The translations under genes were made by a program, and so were the position numbers. DNA of 64,000 bases. It comes from Chionis minor (lineage: Eukaryota > Chordata > Aves > Charadriiformes > Chionididae). The notes beneath the pieces were generated by a model. That model was given only the letters and a program-made list of their open reading frames with translations, ran no database searches and was not told the origin of the DNA. The DNA lies in the NCBI GenBank assembly GCA_013398295.1, contig VZSF01008852.1, forward strand, positions 1 to 64,000, written 5' to 3'. Positions 12,222-22,033 of this stretch are shown here, piece after piece (the stretch's first letter is position 1; each line of letters opens with the position of its first letter).

Positions 12222-15200
12222 GTAAAGTGCGGATGTTGTTGTCACTGTGGGCTCTTGGGATGAAAGGTGGGGTGGTGGGACACTGGTGGGACTTCTTGCT
12301 GGAGGTTGAAAGATGCCAGCAGCCCCAGCTGCAGTTGAGAAGACCTGCGTTGTTAGGTTTCTGCAGGTACTCACCTCTGGCTTGCTGACAGGGGACTCAT
12401 GGATGTGGTCACCTTGGTAAAGGTGGGAGCACTGGGAAAAATAGGTCGTGGCTTGCAGTGATGGCCTCTGCCTCAAGAGCGAGGGGAGGGGAGGTTTCTA
12501 CCCTTTCTGGATCTTGTAAAGGCCCCGGGTTGGACTAGGAAATAACAATGGGATGGGCTTGAAAAGCTGACTGGGGATCTCTGCCTACTGCAGAAACGTT
12601 CCAAAGAGGGTGCCGAGTGTTTGGAAATGGCAAACACATCAGTGAGATGGGCATGGCAGGGCAGTGCAGTGCCAGGAGGTGAGGTGGGCATGGGGAGGAC
12701 CCCCCCACCATGGGCCATGGGATCCCCGTGTCAGCAGAGGCACATCACAGGAGGTGTTCAACATCCTCCAGCTGCCCTTCCCGAGATGTCTCCTTTCTTT
12801 ATGGAGTTGGGAGCTTCCTCGTTTGAGGTTTGAGCTGAAGAGGAGGGGATAGGGGTGGGTTTAGTGTACTCTGGCCAGGTGGCCACGTGGGGAAGGGTCA
12901 TGGGCAGGATGGTGGAGTAACGCTGCCTTCTCCCTGTCACAGCTCTGGGACATCGGTGGCCAACCACGGTTTCGTAGCATGTGGGAGCGGTACTGCCGTG
13001 GAGTGAGTGCCATCGTGTGAGTATCCCTGGGAGCTGAGAGTCCCGTCACCCACATGCCGATGCGGAGCCCCACCAAGGGGGCTGAGACCAGCACGGTCCC
13101 ATCACCCCACCCAAGGGTGCTGGGCAGGGCTGAGCTGGGGAAGCTGCTGGTGCCTTCGGCGCAACCACTGCTGCTGACTGTCAGCAAGTCTCCTGAGTGT
13201 CCCCACATGTCACCTGCTTGAAAATGGTGCAGTAAGCACAGTCCAGGCTGGGGATGAGACTGGCAGGATGCTCAGGGGAAGCAGGCTGCCTGCTCCTAAG
13301 GGCAAGAATTTACCCTAGAAGATCACATCGGTGTGGCTTAAACGCAGTTAGAAAATCAGATTTATGTGATCTTCGCCAACTGACAATGCTCTGAGGTTTT
13401 GGAGGGCTGGGTTTCTGTGCTGCCCTTCACAACTGTAGGTCTGGCAGGTGAGGAGGGGTGAGGGACCACTTGCCCTGCTTGTTGGGACAGCAGTGTCTGG
13501 TCCTGTCCTTGCTGATTGTCACCATTTTGGGACATGTCCTTGACACTTTTTATTACAGTGAGCTTGGCTGGAAATGAAAAAATGCTGGGTTTTTTGACTC
13601 CTTTTACTGTCTCCTTCCATAATTTCATCATTTTTCCAAAGTGGCCCATCTGATGGAGAGGGAACAAAGGATCTGCAGCCATCCAGGTCATGGTCCAGTC
13701 TGCCTTCCTTGCTTCGAGCTGTGTTATGTCCCTTTTATCTTGCCTTCAGCCTTCTTGCCTTGTCCAGTGTGCCACAGGCTTGTGGCAGTGCCTGGGTGGT
13801 ATTTTTCCCTCTCCCTCTAGGTGCAGCCAAATGTATTTTCCTGTGTTCAGTGCTTCTGTAGCTAAAGGCTCTTTTCCTATTTTTAATAAACCCCACAAGG
13901 TCTGATGAAGCTTAATGGTATTTCTCACTTCTCTCCCAGCTTCTTGATCTTTAAAATAAAGGCTGGTTTGATCAGTTCCTCTGACCAGTTTTGTCTGCAG
14001 TTATGTCCTTTGCGGGACAGGTGTCTGCCTCTACGATCTAAATCCCTAAGTCTCCTCCGTCTGCTCAGAGCAAGCGTTGCTGACTGTTGGCTTCACGTGC
14101 CTTTCGCTCCATGCCCCACGCCCAGGATTACTTCCAGAGAGAGGATGAGCAGGTCCTTCCCCCTCTGACAGAATCTTGAGTCAGCATCTTCTCCATCATC
14201 AGCTCCTCTTGTCTTTTCCACCTGTTGTCCTCTATTCTGCGTGTCTTTGTAAGGAGCTGCCACATGCAGACCATCTTGCTTGGGGACAACGCGTGTTTTG
14301 CAGCTTCTTCTTTACAGGCAGTGCCTGGGCTCTCTTTGCCTGCTGTGTCCCTGCTGTCAATGGGGTGAACCCCTGCGGGGATGGGGTCAGGGAGGTCCCC
14401 CACTTCCCTGGGAGACACCAGGGGCTCTCAACCCCACAGCCTTCCTTGGGAAGAGGAGTCCTGAGGGAAGGATCTATCTATCACCTCCATGCACTGGCCT
14501 GGAGCTGGTAGGGGCAATGGGGCTGCTGCGTGAGCAAGGTGTGGTGATGGCATAGACCTCAACACAGCACTGGGGACCGTGGTGCCTGTGCTCAGTGGTG
14601 TCCCTTCCCTTGCAGGTACATGGTGGATGCAGCTGACCAGGAGAAGATTGAGGCCTCCAAGAACGAACTGCACAACCTGCTTGACAAGCCGCAGCTCCAG
14701 GGCATCCCGGTGAGCTGTTGCCTGGATGGGTCCTCTCCGAGCCGCTTGCCGTCCCTAGGTTGCTGGCGGCCAGGGTTTGCAGCGAGGGGTTTGCATCTTG
14801 CAGAGCTGGGGCTCTGGGGGCGATCCCCTTCCTTGGGGGGCCAGTCTCCTTCCCCCCTGCACTCTTGTGGGAGCTGGGCCAACCAGGAGGGAAGGGAGCT
14901 TTAGAAGAGACCAAAAAAGCCCCTCAATATGCGAGATCTGTCCTTTCGCATGAATTTGCGGGTGGGACATTGAGGTCTTGTCTCCTAGGAGAGCAGCTGC
15001 TGGGCTGTGACATTCGCAGGAGGTGGGCTGTGGCAGTGGCACGGGACACACTGCCTGTGCCAGGCCGGGATGCACTTACGGAGCATCCAAAACCGGCACC
15101 CTTTGAAAGGAGGTAATTGGGGGATCTTGCTCAGATCCCAAACGTTTGCTGCCAACTAAATTAAGCTCCCGACGTAACGCACTTCATTTGCAGCCTGTCT

Positions 15201-17212
15201 GAGGGCTCTTTTTTGAGAACAAGTCTCCAAATTTAAACTGGGGGATGCTTTGTTGCCGTGCTGCCGCAGAGGCCCCGGCTCACCCTGGGAAAGCGGTCAC
15301 AGCCTCAGTGCTTTCCTTGTCAGATGACAGTCGCATGGCACACTCCGGAGGGATGAATGAGTTCTGCCGGCTGATTCTTTTCGTTGCGTAGTCTGAGGAG
15401 GCCATTGTGGCTGTGAAAAGCCTTGAAATAGGGAGAGATCAGTGCATGGGGCAAACAGCCATTGCTTTTTTGGGCTGGCTGCCTGCAGAGAGCAGGTTCT
15501 GCGCGGCATCCGCGTCTCGCTCCTTCCTGATAACAGATTTAGCCATTTCACTTGATTTTTTGCTCAAAGGCAGCAAGTCTCCTGGGAGAATGTCCTAGAT
15601 GGTATGAGGGATGCTGGTGGCCTTCAGGGAGGATGTGCTGTGGGGCCAGCTTCTCACTGGGACTAGAGAGTACACAGGAGATGCTGTGTATGGGCTAATT
15701 AAGGCTGTTAATTGAAGTGCTCTGCCTTCTGATTGCCCACTGAAGGGGTTTTCTTCATCTGGGCACACCCTGGTGAAGTGGTCAGGGCTGTCTTGCGTCT
15801 TAAGGATGGTCTGCTTCTGGGTGGCAGAAGCAGGTTCCTGCCTGGTCTGGTGGCCAGAAGCTTCAAGTGTCCGTCTCCCCTCCTGCAGGTCCTAGTCCTG
15901 GGGAACAAGCGGGACCTGCCCGGTGCCTTGGATGAGAAGGAGCTCATTGAGAAGATGTAAGTGTGCCTGTGGCCCAGGGGACCGCGGCGGGGCTGTCGCA
16001 CAGTGTTCTTGTCCTGTCCCCAACTGGCACAGTCACCCTGCCATGCTCTGCCGGTACTCCTTCCCCAGCCAGGGTGGCATCGTGGTGCCTGGGGTGGGCT
16101 GGCAGAGACGGGTGGCTGGGGACATCCGGAGGCAGCAGCCAGCAGAGGTGACGTTAGTGGGGACGGGGAGGAGCTGGGTGCCGTGGCCACCAGTGCCAGG
16201 GCTGGGTCCTGTGTGCCACACGGTGGCGTTGGGGCCCGGCACAGCCCAGCGCTCGGCAGTGGAGCTCCATGTGGATGCTGCTCCCATCACCCTCTTGAGA
16301 GTGGCTCTGCCCCGCTGCCCGGTGCGGGTGCTGTGTCCCCAGCAGCTGTGGGTGCTTGGAGGTCAGATCCTGCTCCCGCATGTGACACCATCCATGGACC
16401 TCTCCTTTTCTTCACCACCCTTTGTTGTGTCAGCATGTGGCCTCGCTGCCTCCTGCCCACCTACATGCTGTGGGCACTGATCCCCTTCCCTGCAGCCAGG
16501 GGACTGGGATGCTGCGCTGAGTTGCAGCATCTCTGTGTTCCCCCCGAGCCACCCCTTGGAGATCTCCCGGTGGGCACTTTTGTAGCTCCCGTGCTGCCAG
16601 CCCTGTGCTGCTCCCAAACTCTCCCTGTCCTGTCTCACCACCGGGCTGCACAGCTGAGGTTTAGGGAGGGAAGCTGTGTGATTTCGTGGCCAGGCTTTCC
16701 TTGGTTCCTCGTGCCCCACTGTGCAGTCCCCACAGACCACACGTAGCAATCGGTCATGGGCACAGCGCGGGTGTCCTCTCCCAACCTCCATGCAGGCCCC
16801 TGGGGGCTGGGGAGGTGCTGCCCCTGCAAAGCATCCCCGACTCAGAGTCAGGGTCCAAAGGGACCCTTCAAAAACGCTGCCCAGAGGTGTCTCCCGTTGC
16901 TGCCGATGTGCAGTCCTGGGGATCTGCAGCCAGAGCTCGCTTCTCTCCTGCAGGAATCTCTCCGCCATCCAGGACCGAGAGATTTGTTGCTACTCCATCT
17001 CCTGCAAAGAAAAAGACAACATCGGTGAGTACCAGCAGCTTCGGTGTGGGGCTTGGGGTGCAGTGGGGCGGGGGGGCAGCCCATGCCCAGGCTGTTTGCC
17101 CAAGTACAGGAGGGGGTGGCAGCCAAAGGACGAGGCTTCTAAGTGTCCCCTTGCTTCTGCAGACATCACCTTACAGTGGCTTATCCAGCACTCGAAGTCC
17201 AGAAGAAGCTGA
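12141..17212 (+). CDS. ARL8A: ARL8A, ADP-ribosylation factor-like GTPase 8A (exons 2-7; exon 1 outside window)
   Basis: Small Arf-family GTPase of the lysosome surface. In its GTP form it recruits effectors such as SKIP/PLEKHM2 and BORC-linked kinesin for lysosome movement and HOPS for fusion (family knowledge). Six exons join in frame with GT-AG introns: 12141-12221, 12943-13016, 14616-14709, 15889-15956, 16954-17024 and 17163-17212 (TGA at 17210-17212). They encode 145 residues matching positions 42-186 of the usual 186-aa protein. Visible motifs are the switch I PTVGFN, the switch II WDIGGQ, the guanine-specificity NKRD, and the C-terminal SKSRRS. The paralogue choice rests on [10 protein letters not shown] and [12 protein letters not shown], which read as ARL8A rather than ARL8B. 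The missing exon 1 carries the acetylated N-terminal helix and P-loop. The gene converges with GPR37L1, as in mammals. Confidence 0.97.
12943..13016 (+). CDS. ARL8A: ARL8A coding exon 3 (switch II)
   Basis: 74 bp starting [10 protein letters not shown]. The acceptor is ccctgtcacag and the donor gtgagt. It ends with two bases of the Val codon that exon 4 completes. The conserved Gln of DIGGQ, which positions the catalytic water in Arf-like GTPases, is present. Confidence 0.97.
14616..14709 (+). CDS. ARL8A: ARL8A coding exon 4
   Basis: 94 bp: one base completing Val, then [15 protein letters not shown] through [11 protein letters not shown]. The acceptor is cccttgcag and the donor gtgagc. This exon carries the residues that favour ARL8A over ARL8B. 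Confidence 0.97.
15889..15956 (+). CDS. ARL8A: ARL8A coding exon 5 (NKxD motif)
   Basis: 68 bp encoding [20 protein letters not shown] and the start of the next Met codon. The acceptor is tcctgcag and the donor gtaagt. NKRD is the guanine-base recognition motif. The exon ends AT, and the G of that Met codon is the first base of exon 6. Confidence 0.97.
16954..17024 (+). CDS. ARL8A: ARL8A coding exon 6
   Basis: 71 bp encoding [20 protein letters not shown] through DNI, with split codons at both ends. The acceptor is ctctcctgcag and the donor gtgagt. The CYSISCKEK stretch corresponds to the G5 region of the fold. Confidence 0.97.
17163..17212 (+). CDS. ARL8A: ARL8A terminal coding exon 7
   Basis: 50 bp encoding the end of Asp, then [15 protein letters not shown] and TGA at 17210-17212. 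The acceptor is gcttctgcag. The C terminus is identical to the form known across vertebrate ARL8 proteins. Confidence 0.97.
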
Positions 17213-19045
17213 GATCCCACGGACTGCGTCTCGGATTGGGAAGATGCCATTGTACAAGCCCATGCCCCTTCTTTCTCCTGCTCTGTCCCTTCAGCTCTCT
17301 CTCTAGATGGGTGTTTTTAGGGGACCCCAGACTCTGCTCGCATTGAGATGGAGCCCTTGTTTTTATTGTAAAGAAAATGTCTGACTCTGCCTTCCTCTCC
17401 TCTCNTTTTTTAATTTAAGCGACAGCGCTGTTACTAAACTGGGCCCTGGGAGCGGTAGGAAGGCTGGGGGCTCCCCAAGGCTGGCTGAGGGTCAGCGCTG
17501 GGAGGAAAATGAGGGGGGTGCCAGAAGGCAGCTCCTTGGGGACGTGGCCGTGCCAGGCTGCGGGCAGGTCCCCTGGGGCTCCCTCACCCCTTCCCTGCTG
17601 TCCTGCCTGCACCCCCAGCAGGGAGCAGCCTGGGGGCGTCAGGAACGTGCCCACCTTGCCCTTCCTCGGGCTTCAGCCCCGTGGGGAGGGTGTGGAGGGA
17701 GGCGATGTTGCCTCCCTGGACCCCTCACTCATTTGTGGGGACAGCGAGTAGTCGTGACCCACTGCCATCAGCCTCCCCCACCGTCACCTCCTAAACTCCT
17801 CCTCACTGCCCTGGGCCGATTGTCCCCCTGCCCCATGTGTGTCCCCCCCCAGGCCCCCGCGCCTGAGCCGAATCCTGCCCTGGTGCCCCGTCCTGCTGCG
17901 CTGCTGTGCTGGGGTGGCAGGCTGAGGGGCCGCTGCCAGTGTGGGGAGGGGGGGGGGGCAATGATGCCAACAACCCCCACGGGGAGCAGGGGCCCGGCTT
18001 CTGCCCCCTCAATGTCCCAGCTGCCCCTGGAGGTGTTTGGCCCCCACGTAGCCTCTTGGTGGGGGGCGGGGGGCAGTGCTGTGCTGGCTCCCCATGTGCC
18101 AAAAGACATCACCTGCACCCGGCTGGGGGCTGCTGGTCCTGCCCTGGCCAAGGACATTGAATGGGAGTAGCTGGGGGGGGTGGACATGTGGGGCACCGTG
18201 AGAGCCCCTATGGCCCCCATCAGAGCTGGGGAGGTGCTCCCCGTGTCCTGCTCCCCGTGTCCCGCTCCCCGTGCCAGCCCCCAGCTCTGCTGCGCTGGCT
18301 GGGGGGGACACGGGGGACAGCGCGGCAGCGGCAGCGGGGCTGGTGGGGCCACAGTTGGGTCCTTGTCTGCAGGTGGGGAGAGGGTATGAGGACATTCTAG
18401 GGGGGGTCAGGAAGACTGTGCCAACCTGGGCCATGTGATGAGTTGTTGGGTCTCTGCAGGTGCAGCCTGGGGGTCTGGCCAGTGGTGTGGGCCATCTCAG
18501 GGGGGCTTAGCTGGGCTGGAGNNNNNNNNNNNNNNNNNNNNNNNNNNNNNNNNNNNNNNNNNNNNNNNNNNNNNNNNNNNNNNNNNNNNNNNNNNNNNNN
18601 NNNNNNNNNNNNNNNNNNNNNNNNNNNNNNNNNNNNNNNNNNNNNNNNNNNNNNNNNNNNNNNNNNNNNNNNNNNNNNNNNNNNNNNNNNNNNNNNNNNN
18701 NNNNNNNNNNNNNNNNNNNNNNNNNNNNNNNNNNNNNNNNNNNNNNNNNNNNNNNNNNNNNNNNNNNNNNNNNNNNNNNNNNNNNNNNNNNNNNNNNNNN
18801 NNNNNNNNNNNNNNNNNNNNNNNNNNNNNNNNNNNNNNNNNNNNNNNNNNNNNNNNNNNNNNNNNNNNNNNNNNNNNNNNNNNNNNNNNNNNNNNNNNNN
18901 NNNNNNNNNNNNNNNNNNNNTTTTTTTTTAAGAACTATTTTGGCTCAGATTTGACCTCTGGTGGGAGATGAATTCTCGTAACTGTACGATTTTTTTTTTG
19001 CCTCCTAATAATAATAATAAATTAACAATTTTGTGTTGGGGGGTG
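17213..19045 (+). other. ARL8A: ARL8A 3' UTR (contains an assembly gap)
   Basis: From the stop codon to a canonical poly(A) signal at 19016. The stretch has no other gene. It contains C-rich and G-rich runs, including a G tract at about 17950, a single N at 17405 and a 399-base N gap (18522-18920). Its exact length depends on that gap. The end at ~19040 is inferred from the signal, with no transcript data. Confidence 0.65.
18522..18920. other. Assembly gap (399 N)
   Basis: Run of N inside the ARL8A 3' UTR, ending in a T homopolymer. No content can be described. Confidence 0.99.
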
Positions 19046-19050
19046 TGGTT
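19016..19050 (+). terminator. Poly(A) signal of ARL8A
   Basis: AATAAA at 19016-19021, at the end of a short ATA/ATT repeat. A GT-rich element (tgtgttggggggtgtggtt) follows from about 19032. It is the only good signal between the ARL8A stop codon and the converging gene. Confidence 0.65.
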
Positions 19051-20729
19051 GCAGTCACGATACTTCCTTGCCGGCGCTGCCATGCATCCCTCCTTGGTGC
19101 TTGGCGTAGGGTGAGGGTCTCTGTCCCCCAGGCAGCACCCGTGTGGTCGTGCTCACCCAAGAGGTGCCGGAGCCAGCTCCGACCGCTCCGGATGCCTCGT
19201 TTCCTTGGTCTGGGTGCAAACACAAGCTCGGAGAACTCCAGCTGTGGCCATCGCTGCTGCCAGACCTTCCTCTGCCCCCACATCGCGTCCCAGGGCTGCT
19301 GCAGGAACCTGCTTCGGTGCTGGGTTTGGAGCAGGGTTGCTGCAGGGCTCTCCCTGCCCCCTTGTCCCCACCAGTCCCCTTCTGGGGGCTGTGGCCATTG
19401 CTGGTGGGCCCCCCACACACCCCGTGTCCTCTGGGGGCTGGTCCCTTGTACTGGTTTGTGCTTTCTGCTGGGACCAGGGCTGGGTGTTCTGCCCGCTAGG
19501 GGTCCATGCGTTGCCCGTGATGATGATGGTGCTGCCTGTGCCCTCCCTGTCCCCCGCCCCCAGCTCTCCCCACGCATCCAGCCCCGTGGGGCCGCAGCAA
19601 CAAGCCGGGCTTTGTTCGCCCTTGGCCCGGGCTCAGGACGGAGCGGCACGGACCAAGCGCATGAGAGCTGCCCCCGCTCCCGTCCTCCCACCTGCCACCA
19701 AGCCACCCCCTCGGTGACCCTGCTTGCCCCGTGGGGCTGCCAGGGGGTCAGGGCACGGTGGGCAGCCTGGACTCTGTGCCCCCCTTCCATCCTCGTGCCG
19801 GGATGGGACCCTTCTCCCTGGCTGCTCCCAAACCACCGGGCCCAGCACTGGCAGCGGTGGGGGGAGGAAATGAAAAACCCAGTTTTGTGCTCTTGGAAGA
19901 AAACTGGGGCTTTTGTTTCCCTGGAAACGGGGCTGCGAAAGCAAAGCCCAGTGGGTGTCGATGCTGCACAAAGCCCGCAGTGAGCCCCTTGCATTCACCC
20001 GGCCATAGCAACCGTCTCCCTCGCCCTGGCATTTCACGGGCTGGGGGGGTGCCAGCAGCAGGACAAAGAGCTTTCACAGCTCTGGTGGATGGGGCCAGCG
20101 TGGCTAGCGTGTCCTCAGCCCAATCCCACCATCCTGCCTGTTCCCCAAAGCCCCCCCTGGGTGCCAGCGCCTCAGGCAGGGGGTGGACATGGGTCTTGGA
20201 AACCCTGATGCCCTCAAACCATCATTCTGGGACAATTTTGTCCCCGTGATGAGCAGGTGGATAAAGCCCAGGAGCCCTGCGCAGGGATGAGATGTGCTCA
20301 GCCCCTCAGCTCCCCCAAGGGTGAGGTCACGCGTGGCCCCCCCAGCACTGCAAGGCAGCACCATGAAGCAGCAGCACCTTGGTCCTGTATGGTGTGGGTG
20401 AGGAACCTTGCAGGCTGCGGAGGACCTCAGCCCAGTGCTGAGCTGGCTAGGCTTTACTGGGACCAGTTTGAGTCCTACAAATCACCCCAAGCCTGGTCCT
20501 TTGGAGGGGACAATCCCAGGGGCTGGCTCAGCACCAGCTCACTCAGCGTCACCCCAGAGGGAGGGGGGCAGAAGGACCCTTCCCCATTGCCCCGAGCTGC
20601 CGCCTGAACTGGTACAGCTGCTCTCCTGCCCACATGCCCCCCCNCCCAGGTTTTAGGGAAGAGCAGTCCAAGCCCCACGCGCTCTCTCCCCAGGGCTCTG
20701 CCCCCGGTGCTGGACACCTGCATGTCCGG
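19051..20729. other. Intergenic space between converging ARL8A and GPR37L1
   Basis: About 1.7 kb of GC-rich unique sequence. Open frames exist on both strands simultaneously (about 19005-19994), which is the signature of low stop density rather than coding. Single N at 20644. Confidence 0.6.
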
Positions 20730-21220
20730 TGTGCTCTAGGTTACTGGTTTATTGAGCTCATACAGGGCACTGGTCAGATCTGGTGGGATATGGCCACTGG
20801 GACCTTCTCCTACTGTGGAGGGTGCTGGCAGGAGGGAACGGGGACAGGATGAGGGTGGTTTGTGTTCGCTCTGTCCTCTGCAAGCCACCATGGAAACCCT
20901 CCGTAGTGTCAGATGGGACCTTTCTGGCAGAACTCCTGTCTCCAGAGCAGCAACCCCTCTGAGCCTGGCTGGGCAGCCAGGACGGGAGGATGCTGATGTC
21001 TTTGCTGGCCTTTGGGCAGAGGTGAGAAGGCCACCAATGTAGCCACAGGGACTGGGGTTTCAAGCCCCACTTGCCCAACGTGGGGTTTGAAGCCCATGGC
21101 ACAGCTCCCTGAGCTGTCTCTTCTGCTTGCTCCACATCCAGGCACAGGCACTAATGGCAAAACAATGTTTGGTCTTGGGGAGGAGGTGGTGGATTGATCT
21201 CTACAGCTCCCCGGTGGCAC
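20730..21220 (-). other. GPR37L1: GPR37L1 3' UTR
   Basis: From the GPR37L1 stop codon (21221-21223) down to a minus-strand AATAAA at 20748-20753. The length (~490 bp) is inferred from the first usable signal. A more distal end is possible. Confidence 0.5.
20748..20753 (-). terminator. Candidate poly(A) signal of GPR37L1
   Basis: Minus-strand AATAAA (tttatt on plus), the first canonical hexamer after the stop codon. Cleavage would be expected near 20730. Confidence 0.5.
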
Positions 21221-22033
21221 TTAACAAGGTGTGCCGAGGGCCAGGAGGGGTGGAGGGGACTCCCGGGGCTTGTCAAAGAAGATGGAGGAGGACATCTCCG
21301 TTTTGAGCTTGCTGTCGGCGCTGCCCTCGCTGGAAGCAGTGTCGGGGCTGCAGCCCTCGCAGCAGCAGCAGCAGCAGTCCATGAAGGCCTGGCCCAGGGG
21401 TCTGCAGAGGCACAGGAGCAGGACAGGCGTTACTGAGCACTTGAAGAATAGGAAGAACTGGTTGATGAGGTTGAGCAGGTCCAAGGTCTGCTTGGACATG
21501 TCGGGGGACATGTAGGCCACCACGATGTTGCAGACATTCTCCGGCGTGGTGCAGAGCCCATAGATGATGGTCAGCCCAATGATGGTGCAGTTCAAGTGAC
21601 TCTCGCACTGGCTGTGCTTGGTCCCTCGGCACTCGGTCTTCTTCTCGGTGCTGCTGATCCTCCGGGTCACCAGCTGGCAGCTCACAGTGAAGAGGACAGG
21701 CAAGCAGAAGTAACAACCGAAGTACCACCACATCCGAGCGTTTTGGTAGGTGAGCACCAGCGAGTAAACAGACTCGGGCAGGTTGGACGAAGGCTTCATG
21801 GTGCAATACTCCGTCACTATGCCGGACACGGGCGATGTGTCCTGCGCCAGCTGCCAGAGCAGGATCTCTGGCACCGACAGGGTCATGGAGCCCACCCAGA
21901 TGACAGCCAGCTTGGCGATAATGGACTGGCACTGCTCAATGGGCCGGGCACTGGCCTGGGGGCTGGTGGCCGCGTGGAACCTGTCGATGCCCAGGGCACA
22001 GAGGCTGAAGGTGGTGACTCCCAGCGATGATAC
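21221..22033 (-). CDS. GPR37L1: GPR37L1 coding exon 2 (TM3 to C terminus)
   Basis: 813 bp including TAA at 21223-21221, starting [20 protein letters not shown] immediately after the acceptor at 22034-22035. It contains TM3-TM7, the poly-cysteine segment (encoded by a GCA/TGC repeat at about 21356-21377) and the conserved C-terminal tail. Confidence 0.97.
   Translation of the reverse strand, partial: VSSLGVTTFSLCALGIDRFHAATSPQASARPIEQCQSIIAKLAVIWVGSMTLSVPEILLWQLAQDTSPVSGIVTEYCTMKPSSNLPESVYSLVLTYQNARMWWYFGCYFCLPVLFTVSCQLVTRRISSTEKKTECRGTKHSQCESHLNCTIIGLTIIYGLCTTPENVCNIVVAYMSPDMSKQTLDLLNLINQFFLFFKCSVTPVLLLCLCRPLGQAFMDCCCCCCEGCSPDTASSEGSADSKLKTEMSSSIFFDKPRESPPPLLALGTPC

Larger units (their letters stand above)
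12222..17162 (+). other. ARL8A: ARL8A introns 2-6
   Basis: Introns are 12222-12942, 13017-14615, 14710-15888, 15957-16953 and 17025-17162. All obey GT-AG. I found no repeat or nested gene. An AATAAA at 13884 in intron 3 is probably incidental. Confidence 0.85.

Noticed and set aside
13884..13889. AATAAA in ARL8A intron 3
   Set aside because: Intronic and without a clear GT-rich downstream element. The downstream exons are intact and needed for the GTPase fold.
19005..19994. 329- and 316-codon frames on opposite strands between ARL8A and GPR37L1
   Set aside because: Mirror-image open frames in GC-rich intergenic DNA with no family motif. The left end overlaps the ARL8A poly(A) signal.
21273..22030. 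Long frames in other phases over GPR37L1 exon 2
   Set aside because: Shadows of the real, domain-bearing frame.
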